DNA from: Anaeramoeba flamelloides
Taxonomy: Eukaryota > Metamonada > Anaeramoebidae
NCBI GenBank assembly: GCA_027625915.1
Contig: JANTQA010000032.1
Span: 1,674,001-1,738,000, forward strand
Length of the DNA: 64,000 nucleotides
Direction of reading: 5' to 3'
Made by a program: the position numbers and the translations under genes. Positions 47,960-58,300 of this stretch are shown piece by piece; position 1 is the stretch's first letter; each line of letters starts with the position of its first letter. The notes under the pieces are model-generated. The model did no database searches and had not been told where the DNA came from. It saw only the letters and a list, made by a program, of their open reading frames with translations.

Positions 47960-49717
47960 TTTGTTACAATCATAATTGTTTTTTTATATTTTTCTTTTTT
48001 TTCTTTCTTTCTTTCGATTTTTTCTTTCTCTATTTCTTTATTTATATCTCCCGTTCTCTTCTTTAAAAAGAAGAATAGATTATAAACATTTTTTTTTATT
48101 TTTTTTTTTTTTCCCACGTCTTGATATTAATAAACAAAAATAAAATATTTTAAAAATGAATTTTCCAATAAAAATGTTTTTGAAAGCATCAATAGATGGA
48201 ATCAAAAAGATGAAGATTTAATTTTCAAAACATTTTTACCATATAATTTTTTTTGTGCACATTTTGAAAAACAAATATTTTTATTATTATTGTAAAAATG
48301 GTAATTACACCCATGATTCCCTTTTACTTAAATCACTGGTTTTATGTTTATTGATGAGAAGGACATACCCAATTGTTTTTATGATTGAAAAAGTAAAAAA
48401 CAATAAAAAAAAAGTGGAAAAAGAAAAAAAAAAGGTTTATAATAAGTAATTGTTAAAAAAATTATAAAAGTAATTCAAATCAAAAGGGCTTATTAAGGAT
48501 ATTCAAAATTAAAGACAAGATACATTTGGTTAACCTAGTTTAGTTTGATAGTTGATCATGAATGTTCATTTTAGTGGGTCTATGTTATTTAATTTATGGT
48601 TTTTTTTTTTTATCGTTTTGATCAGATCTTTTTGTTACCTTTTTGGTGTTTTGATCATGCATTTTTTTATTTTTATTTTCAAGTAACCCGAATTTTTGTG
48701 TTTCAATGACAGAGTATTAGTAAGTAACCACCTGATCTTTTTCTTTGAAACTCTGAAACACAATATAAAGAAAATTCCAACTTTGGAAATTATTGAAAAA
48801 AATCGTAAATTAAAATTTAGTTGATTGAAATTGAAATTAATAAAATTGTAACAAAAAAGAATTTATTAAATAACCTTGAGAAAAATATAATCTTTCTCCC
48901 TTGATTTTAATTTTGCTAAGAATCTATGCTATAAAAATACATCAACATTTGAGAAACTGTTTTTTCAATTGTTAATTTTAACTTGAATTCCAAGAACATA
49001 TTCTTTAAATAGATTATAACTTTGGTAAGTTGCAAAATGGCATAAAACTTCTACAAAACAAGTTTTCTTTGAAATAAATTTAATTTAGATTGTCATGAAA
49101 AGATTATATGATTTAGAATTTATGAACCAATTATCTTAGAAAGAAAATTTTATTATTAAAAATTGTTTGTTAACCAAAATAAAAAAATAGCTTGAAAAAA
49201 AAATTTCAAAATATGAAAAATTTTTCTTGTTTATTGTGATTTCATTATTTTTCAATCAAAATTTTTTCCAACAAAATTATTTTTTTGTTTTTATTTTTTG
49301 AAAAGTTTGTCTAGACATCAAAAACCTCTTAGTTTTAACATTTAAAACACATCACCCTTGACTGGTTTAAATATTGGTTTTTAACGAACCATCACCCGTG
49401 ATAAAATATTTTGATTGATAATTTATTCATGAGTATAATACGTTTGTAAATCAAATTACAATTTTTTTTATCTTTTGAATATTGTTCAATAGCAATTTTT
49501 ATTTTTGATTATAAATTATAGTTCAATAATTAATAATTATATTTAAACTCAAAAAAATAATAGATTATTCAATTAGATATCTCTCGAAGAGTAATAGATT
49601 TGAATTTTATAGTTTTTTGTGTTTTATCCTAATCTTTTTATATATGAAATTAATTTATAAAAAATTATGATCAAAATAATTAATGTTTATAAAATTAAAC
49701 TATTGTATTTAATTAAG
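47960..49717. other. Intergenic region between importin-alpha and 5S rRNA
   Basis: No gene, known repeat or regulatory site can be supported. The sequence is A/T-rich with T runs directly after the importin stop, typical of a 3' end region here. Confidence 0.45.
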
Positions 49718-49718
49718 T

Positions 49719-49839
49719 GTATTCGGCCATACCCAATTTAATAATCCTGGACACATTCCGAACCCAGAAGATCAACGAATTGAGGGCTAAGCTAGTTAGT
49801 GAGATGGGGAACCTCTCGCGAACACTTGGTGCTGAATAC
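49719..49839 (+). rRNA. 5S ribosomal RNA gene
   Basis: This 121-nt segment has the 5S architecture. The terminal stem GTATTC/GAATAC closes it, and 5' CGGCCATACC is universal. CCGAACCCAGAAG forms the loop B/C region. GGCTAAGCTAGTTAGTGAGA followed by TGGGGAACCTC is the internal control region (box A and box C) used by TFIIIA/Pol III, and GGTGCTG precedes the 3' stem. A T7 run follows directly. It is far more GC-rich than its neighbourhood and stands alone, without other rRNA genes in the window. An apparent protein frame across it is spurious. Confidence 0.95.
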
Positions 49840-49846
49840 TTTTTTT
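49840..49846 (+). terminator. Pol III oligo-T terminator of the 5S gene
   Basis: Seven consecutive T residues begin immediately after the closing stem of the 5S rRNA, as expected for RNA polymerase III termination. Confidence 0.85.
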
Positions 49847-51707
49847 CAATTTTAATTCAAGATTTAGTTTTAAACTTTTTAAAATCAAGAAATAAATTAA
49901 ACAATATTCTTCAACTAAAAAGTTATATCAAAAATTTTTTTTCATGTAAATACCCTAAATTCGATTCATAAATTCCAAATTCTACAAATTTTATTTTCAA
50001 ATTTTTACTAATAACATTATTAAATATATATATATATATAGTTTAAAAGATTATCCTATTATATTAAAATAATAGATAGATGTAAATTATTCAAAATTTG
50101 ATTTTTATTAAATTCAAATTTTTATCCTCAAAGAATTTGTTGAACAAATTTAAATGTAATAAATGACTAGATTTTATTTATATTTCTCAACATTTTCTAT
50201 TGTTTATTTTACCGTTTCTAAAAATTCTTCATATTAAATTTTGATTTTTGGACAACAGAAATAGATCTAACAAATTCTTGATTAAATAATATCAAAATTT
50301 TGTATTAAAACAAATGAAAATTTGTAAGTAAATATATTTTTTATTTATCTATTATATCATAAAATTTTGAAACTATTTCCATTATTAACAAAAAAAATGA
50401 TGTTATTCACTTTAAATTTCAATTATAAAAATGAAATAACTAAAGAAAAAACTCAAAAAAAAAAAAGAATAATAATATATTAGAAAAATTAAATTGAAAA
50501 AATAAATACATATTTATAGTATAAAATCAAAAATAATACAATAACATAAGATATTTGTCTCTCAATAAACAATAAATATAAAATTTAAAATTTGAAAAAA
50601 AAGACAAAATGTAATGATTTGAATTGTTTTGATCCTTTTTTTATAACACCATAATTATACACAAGTGTCAGGTTCTTATTAGTTATTCAAACTATATTAT
50701 TGAAACTAACAGATTTATTAAATTTTGAGAAAAAAAATTAAAATTCCTTTTTAAAATTTCTCTTTAAAATTCAACAAAGGGTACAAAATAAAATGACAGG
50801 AAACGGTTAAAGCATTAATATTCTAAAAATTCGAATTAAAAAATAAAATAAAATAAAAAAAATCAATTTTAGGGATTTTATTCTTGATAATTTTAAAAAT
50901 ATATTGTTTTTTTTGAATTTACGTTTTTAAAATCGTAGAATTAAATTTAAAATAAATTTATATATTGTTATGTTAATTATAATAATTATTATTATGTGTA
51001 ATTAAAAATAAAAATATAAATTAAAATAAAAATAAAAGAACTATAGAATTGGATAATTTTACAAATCTCCATTAATGTATTTATTTTAATATTCAATTGC
51101 TTGGAACAGATGTTTAATTATTTCATGTAATAATTCAACACTGCTGATTTTCTTGAAAGATTGCGATTTGAGAATCTGTTCTCGGTTATGTATTATAAAA
51201 TTCATAGCATACCTATTAATATATGTAGTGTAAAAGAAAAAATAAGATGATTTTATAATTTAATTGTTGTTAAAAAATTTAAATTTAAAAGTATTGCTAA
51301 TTTTTTTTATCATTAAAAAATGGGGTTTTATTAATTAGCCAATCTAATTTTTCATATCAATTATTAAATTTTTTTTTTTGGTGGGATAATTTGATCAGAA
51401 TTTTGTATTAAAAGCATAACGGCTTTGTTGATTAATTTCGTTGTTTAACTAAAATTATCCGTCCAGAACAAATATATTAAAGGAATTGTTAATTTCCATG
51501 AGTAAAAGGTGAATTAAAAATTAATATTCTTTTCATAGAAATGGTCATATATGGTAATTATCCCCATTCTGATTTTTATTGATAAAAGAAAAAATGTTTC
51601 TGGTCAAAAAAAATATTTTATTATAATAAAAAGTTTTGACTGAATTCTAAATTATTACATTTTTTTTTTTATTTTGAAGGGAGGAAATTAGAATTTCCTC
51701 TTACGGC

Positions 51708-52133
51708 CGTTAGGTTTTCCAGAATTTAAAATAATTGAGTTAAATCAAAATTTTAACTCAATTATTTTAAATTCTGGAAAACTGCCGTTAGGTTTTTTTT
51801 ACTTTTTGAAATGTAAAGAAAATTTATTTAATTTTCTTTTCATTTCTCAAAATAAAAAAAACGCCGTTAGGTTTTCTTGAGTTTTCTGTTTATTTGGAAA
51901 ATCGATAGATTTTCGTTAGGTTTTTTTGAGTTTTCTATTTCTTTGTGAAGTGTTCTAGGTTTTTTTGAGGTTTTCTATTTTATTTGGAAAATCAATAGAT
52001 TGTCATTAGGTTTTTTTTAATTTCAGAAATAAACTGAAAATTTATTTAATTTTCTTTTAATTTCTGAAATTCTAGAAAACCTAGGTACTTGAAGGCACTC
52101 TACGTCAAGAAAACCTATGCACTTGACAGCACT
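51708..52133. repeat. Modular hairpin cluster R3 (largest)
   Basis: Module A is a perfect 31-bp stem, 51714-51744 against 51752-51782, with a 7-nt loop (arms begin GTTTTCCAGAATTTAAAA). It is followed by GCCGTTAGG, a module B hairpin (TTTTTGAAATGTAAAGAAAA with its mirror), CGCCGTTAGG, and TTTTCTTGAGTTTTCT/GGAAAATCGATAG module C halves repeated three times and divided by CGTTAGG, GTGTTCTAGG and TCATTAGG. Another module B hairpin then ends at CTAGAAAACCTAGG. The right edge carries TACTTGAAGGCACT and ACTTGACAGCACTT reiterations. Confidence 0.8.
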
Positions 52134-52439
52134 TCCCTAATTTCTAAATTTTTGTTTAGAAATTTCAATATGGAATCAAATTTTGATTATTTTATAATTA
52201 TTTTTACGAGACAAAATTTTAAAAAAAAATTCATATTTCCACTCAATGTAAGCTATTTCGAAAAAAGTGGGCAAATTTATTTTAAAATATATTTATTAAA
52301 CCCAATCTTCAAAAAAGTATTTAAACACCCAAAATCATTAATAACCATTTATTGATTTTTGATAATAATTCAATTTATTTCTTAGTCTTGTATTAAATAA
52401 ATAAAAGATATTAAATTTTCTGATCTCGATTTTATCTGA

Positions 52440-52850
52440 TATTTTTTAGGCGTGAAAATTGGTGTTTATTATTTTCTTTTTGATTGAAAAAATCATTTTC
52501 ATAACTTTTTTAATTTCAACAAATTTTCAAATAGAATTGAAAATAATTAACTGTATTTAATTATTTAAAAAATCATTTGTACCCTTTCCATATTTCCAGT
52601 TTTTTATTGAAATTGGTCGTGCATTGTTTTCTCCAAAAAAAAGTCATGATTATTTTATCGTTTTTTGGAAATATTTTATTCAACATATTTTGAAATAAAT
52701 GCCTGTGTCATTGATTCAATCGGTATTAATATTAAACGTAATTTGGTATTGTTAATTACAAATTTATTCGCTAACAAAGATGATTTTTTAGGAATGTAAA
52801 AAAAAAAAAAATGTCACACTTTTTTGGAAATACCTTCTGTAAAATAAAAA
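52440..52850 (-). repeat. Dispersed repeat family C, inverted copy
   Basis: Its reverse complement matches 36375-37010 and 27640-28310. AATCGGTATTAATATTAAAC and TTTTTATTGAAATTGGTCGT mirror the landmarks of those copies. Confidence 0.6.
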
Positions 52851-55044
52851 AAAAATGGGAATGACAAGTTAAAATCTTGAAAAAAAAATAGAAATCAATA
52901 AAAACAATTGCAAATATTTTGTTCAAATTTAAATTGAAAAAAGAGAAAAAATCTAATTGTTAATTATTTCAAAATGAAAAATAAAATTTAAATTTTATAA
53001 AGAAATTAAACTCAATATTTATTTTTGAATAAAAAAAGAATGCAAAAACAAATCAATACAGTCATAACTTTTGTACATTATTCATTTTTAAAAATAAAAA
53101 TTAATATATTTGGAAATCTATTTATTTTGTTTTTTTTTTTTTATTAATTTTGAGATTTTTTGTATTTTGTAATTTTGGAGAAAAATTCTTTTCTTGTAAA
53201 TTTCTTTTAAAATCATCAAATGTATTGATTACGATTTTTTTAATACAAATTTTGAAAATTAAATTTTTTATAATATTTTGGGATTCATATTATAAGAATA
53301 GTACCATCACAACCAAAAAAAAATCAGAAAATAACATTAAGCTAAATACAATTAAGCTAAATTGGTTTTAATTTTGCAAAGAATCAATTTAAAAACTTCT
53401 ACGTTTACATTTTAGAAGCAGTTTTCTCAATAGTAAAGTTTAAAGTGTATCTCATTAACAAATTCTTTTCAATAGATTCTATTTTTTGGTGTTACTCTCT
53501 ATAAAACCAAAAAAAAATTAAATCTAGGTTAATTTTCCAAAATTTTTTCAGTGAAAATAAGATGAGAAAACTCAAAGTATAAATTTCCAGGTCTTTAAAC
53601 ATTAAATAGCAAATGTGAAATATCTAGAATCCTTTTTTTGATCTCTTTTCTCAAATTATCTGACTCTTTGTGTTCAGAATATAAAGGAAATTGTATTAGA
53701 AATTTTAATTCACTTTTCAGATAAAATTAAGCAAAAGTCCCTTTCTTAAATTAGCTTGAATTCAAGAAGACACTAAATTTGAAAAGAGCTTGGAGATCTA
53801 CAAAAATATGAACTTAAAAATGTTTTAAGAGGTGAATGAAGAAAAAAAAAGATAATCCAAAAAAGAAATTTTTAAAAACCAAAAAAATTTTTGTCTATCT
53901 TTTAACAAGCTGACTTACCTTGACAAATCAAAACTGAAAACAAAACAAAAAAAAAGCAAAGATCTCGGAAAATAGTTCAGTTCTAAAAGTTCATTTGGAA
54001 AATAGAATATTTTCATTTCTTATTGAAAAAACAAATCACAGAAATCACAGAAATCACAGAAACCTTAATATCAAATTTTGATATCTTTTTGATTTTTATT
54101 TCTCACGGATAAATTCAATCACTTTTGTGTTTTGACAAATTTTAAACTAATTCTAAAAGGTATATTCCAAAATGACGTACTTTGAAATTATCAAAAAATA
54201 GAATATTGTAGTTTTGAAATTGAAATTAAATAAATTTTCTAGTTGAGTAAGAGTTTTAATAGAAGCAAAATATCGCTTTTTTCACTATTCCATAAAATGA
54301 TTTTTTTTTTTAACCAAAAAGAATTGTTTATTGGTAAAAAAGAAAATAAATTCCATTTTTTGGGGAAGATTAAGAAGATTTCATTTAAATTCCTAGATAT
54401 AAAAGTCTTTAATTCTTGAAAAAAAAAAATTAAATTTAAAATTAAACTTTTTAGTAAATATAGTTTTTTTTTATATTTTTTTCATAAATATTGAACAAAA
54501 AGAATTTAAATATTTTTAAAAATAAATCATTGAATAAAAAAAAATTGGTATTTTTGTTATTTTGTAGATTACAAAAAGTATTAACAATTAAAATTTCAAA
54601 TTTCCACTTTAAAAAACAAACAGGTAAAATTTGATGATCTAAATTCTTTTTAATTATGTTTTTATGATGATTCAACTATTGCCAATTATCTGGTTTTTAT
54701 TATTAGTTCAAACTATATTATTGAAACTACCATATTTATTAAATTTTGAGAAAAAAAAATTAAAATTCAATTTCAAAATTCCTCTTTAAAATTCAACAAA
54801 AAATGTAATGTATTAAGGGCCATTTCTTAAAAGAGTCAAATTATTTTACAAACACCCCCATACTCTCGGGAAAATGATAATTCTGTTTTTAAAAAGAAAT
54901 GAAAATATGAAAATATCCAAAAAATAAAAGAATACATTTTTATATTTTTCTTTTATATTCGACGAACACTTTTAATAAGTGAATTGTATTAATATTTCTA
55001 TTCAATACTTGAAATTTTGATAACCCTTTAAACTCCCCTAATAA

Positions 55045-55265
55045 AAAAAAGTTTTTATAACATGTTATAAACGTGTTGTAAAGATGCTATAAACGTTTCA
55101 AATGTTATAAAATTTTATAATAAAATTTAATATTTGTTATAAAATGTGTTATAAAATTTGTAACATGTTATAAGCCTGTTCTAAGAATATTTTTTTAAAA
55201 TAATATTGAAAAAATCATCATGTAAAAGGAAATTTTGTTATAAAAATGTTATATAGATGTTAAAC
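55045..55265. repeat. Cluster of TGTTATAAA-type short repeats
   Basis: About ten near-copies of TGTTATAAA or its variants (AACATGTTATAAACG, GTTGTAAAGATG, GTTATAAAATGTG, TAACATGTTATAAG) occur within 220 bp, some as the palindrome AACATGTT. They lie just beyond the 3' end of the kelch-BTB gene. The function is unknown. Confidence 0.5.
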
Positions 55266-55363
55266 AAAAAAAGTTTTTATTCGACTCACCCCTGTTTTAA
55301 TAATAGTTTTTAACCAAGTTAATCTATACAAAATTAAATAAAAATAAAAATAAAAATTATATC

Positions 55364-58300
55364 TTACTGTTTTAATTCTTTGGATTCTATGTCATGAGCA
55401 TAAGAAAGTATTTTTATAATATTTTCAACATCGGCATTTCTTTTTACAATATTCACACAAACCTATTTCAATGAAATTAATATAAAATATAAATACAATA
55501 AAAAAAATAATATAAATTAATCATTTTTAAAATATAATTAAAAAAAAAAAAAAAATAAAATAAAATTTCTTTACTTTATCAAAACTTTGTATTGTTAATT
55601 GATAATCTTGCACTGAACCAATTAGTTTTAATGCTATTTCAGGGTTTGATTGAATATGGTCAATTCTGCCAGAATATAAAAATTTCACTAATGCCCCAAT
55701 TTCAATAACATTGCGATTTGTTCTGTCAGGAAATATTTCTGGTGTTTCTTTTTTTTTCTTTTCTTTTTCTTTTTCTTTTTGTTTTTCTTTTTCTTTTTCA
55801 ATATTATTCTCATTCTGATCATCCTCATTATCATCATTATTATTATCTATTAATTCAGATTGTCTACTAAATAATTTACTATGAGCAACCAGAATTGCTT
55901 TATGTGCACATACTGCAAAATCATTTTTTTCAATAAAATCTGAATGTAATCTTTCAAGGTCTTCAATAAATGTTGATTCGGGAATTTCAATGACGATTTG
56001 TTTTCTTTGTTGGTTGGGAGAAGAAGAAGCACGAAAAAGTTCCATTAAGAATTCATGGGAAAATTCATTTAATTGATTGCTTTGTTGGAAAAGTATTTCT
56101 CTATGATTTAAAATATAATCAAAGCACATTTCACGTAAGGTTCTGAGTGAATATTTTTCTGAAGACGCCATAATTTGGAAAACATTCTCAGAATTAATGG
56201 AGGTTTTCACCGAATGCTCGCACATTGCCGTTAATCTTGATAAGCCCAATGAATTGGATATTCTAATTAAATCAAAAATTTCTGGGTTGGATAAATTGGA
56301 TACGTCACATTGATCGCAATATAAATAGATCATAAGTGATCTTACAACCAAATAAGATTCCTTTGCAAAATAAGATTGAATAATTTTCAAATTTTCAGAG
56401 TCTGTAATTACAAGATCATTCCACTGGCCAACTCTTGCCTTTAATACGCACCAATGTGCACATATAATTCGATTTTTTTGTGCAGTGAACATCTCTATAT
56501 CGGAAAATGCCTGCTTTTGAAATAAATATCTCATGTCTTCTTTAATTTGCTTTTCTTCAATAACTTCGTGGCTATCTGGAAAGGTATAACTATGTAAATC
56601 ATTTAATTGTCTTCCATTCCACCCTCCAAAAACAAACATTTTTTGTTTCCAAACAGATGAAGTGTGGAAATGTCTTGGAGAAAACGATGATTCTTCGCAG
56701 AGCATTGACCATGTTGATGTGTCCGTATTATACACATGCAAATCATTCAATGATGTCTTGCCATATCCCCCAGCAATATATAATTTTTCTTTATAAGAAA
56801 CACAGGTATGATTACGTCTTGTTTGTGGTAAATTGCCCTCAAAATCATCAATTAGCATAAAATATCCAGTGTCAAATTCATATCTATAAAGATCATTTAA
56901 CCTTCTTTTCCCATTACTTCCACCAAAGATATAAAAAAATGGCCCAACAATGGATCCTGAATGGAAGTGCCTTTTACATGGAAGTTCCCCTTTAGGTTTT
57001 AATTTCTTCCATTCGTTTGAGACTGAATAAAAAATTATAAATAAAATTGTTAATTATCAATAAAAATATAATACAAGTATATTAATGAAAAAAAAAAAAA
57101 AAAAATATGTTATTAATTTAAAAATTATTTTTAAAACATTTGAAATTAATCATTTTAAAATGAGGAGACAACGATATAGGAAATAGAAATAGGAATTTGG
57201 TTTTCTGCAAAAAAAAAAAAAAAAAGAATGAAAAGATTTTAAAATGTGATTAGAATCGCTAATTTTATAAAAATTTAAAATATTTTATTTGAAATTGACA
57301 AAGAGATGTAAATTTATGAAAGGAAAATAGAAAAAAATAAATTTTTTTGACATTATTATGAGTATAAAAAAATTCAAAAAATTATATCAAAAGAAAAACA
57401 ATAAAATTTCAGGAATTTTTTATCAAAGCTCTTATGGTTAGAAAACTTGAGGTAATAAAGAAAAAATAATAAAAATAAAAAAAGTGAAAACAAAAAATCT
57501 TTAAAATAGTAAAAAATATATAAATTCGGGCAGCCAGTGCCCCACTCTTCGGAGGTAGTGTCTAGGTTTTTTTTTAATTCAAAAGAATTGAGCAAAATCA
57601 AAGATTTTACTTCATTCTTTTAAATTAAAAAAAACCTAACGACAGTGGAATACCAATTATTAATCACGGAATGTGGAATTTTTATCTATAATTGATAATC
57701 TTTCTATCGGGTTTTTTTTCCTCCTGTGTATTCTGGGGAAGTGTCGTCAAGTGCCGTCAAGTGCCGTCGAGTGCCTAGGTTTTCTTGAGGTTTTCTGTTT
57801 TATTTATAAAATCTATCGATTTTCCAAATAAATAGAAAACTCAAGAAAACCTAACCGCGCTTTTTTTTAATTTGAGAAATTCAAAGAAAATTTCAAAAAT
57901 TTTCTTTTTATTTCTCAAAAAAAAAAAAAAAGCTAACGGCGGTTTTACTCAATTCTTTCAAATCCTGGAAAACCTAACGACAGTGGATAGTTTCTATTTG
58001 GTCATGAAAATGATGATTTTATTTTTTATACATATTTTAATTATTTTTCTTATTCTCTTTTTTTTATTTGATGATTTTTCTTTAATTACTCCTTTCTCTA
58101 AATAAATAAATAAAAGAAAAACAATAAAATTCATAAAATTTAAGTTCTCTCTTGTTTAAGAAATGATAATAATAATAAAATTCATAAAGTGTCATATAAT
58201 TTCTTAAATAAGAAAAAACCTCACAGAAGTTTTTTTTCATTATTATTTTGATTTCAATTAAATAAATTTGAATTAACTTTGGTGATTTTTTTTTGATTAT

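Larger units (their letters stand above)
49847..55363. other. 5.5 kb non-coding region right of 5S rRNA
   Basis: The contents are (AT)n at about 50026-50041, hairpin cluster R3 (51708-52133), an inverted family C repeat (52440-52850), a three-unit AAATCACAG tandem near 54033-54062 and a TGTTATAAA-rich cluster (55045-55265). Short frames at 52089-52355, 53150-53371 and 54451-54675 resemble no family. A missing last exon of the kelch-BTB gene could lie here, but I could not find it. Confidence 0.45.
57374..58110 (+). repeat. Dispersed repeat E, copy carrying two hairpin insertions (R4)
   Basis: This is the homologue of 18541-18992 in intron 2 of the kelch-BTB gene. It is longer because of two blocks, 57561-57643 and 57744-57981, that are absent from the other copy. 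Confidence 0.7.

Noticed and set aside
49717-49971. 84-codon plus-strand frame (YSAIPNLIILDTFRTQK...)
   Set aside because: It is a chance frame across the 5S rRNA gene; the RNA signatures, closing stem and T run explain the sequence.
51708-52133. Hairpin cluster as telomere-like repeat, because CGTTAGG resembles TTAGGG
   Set aside because: The motif occurs singly between long hairpins rather than as a tandem array, and lies in internal gene-flanking DNA.
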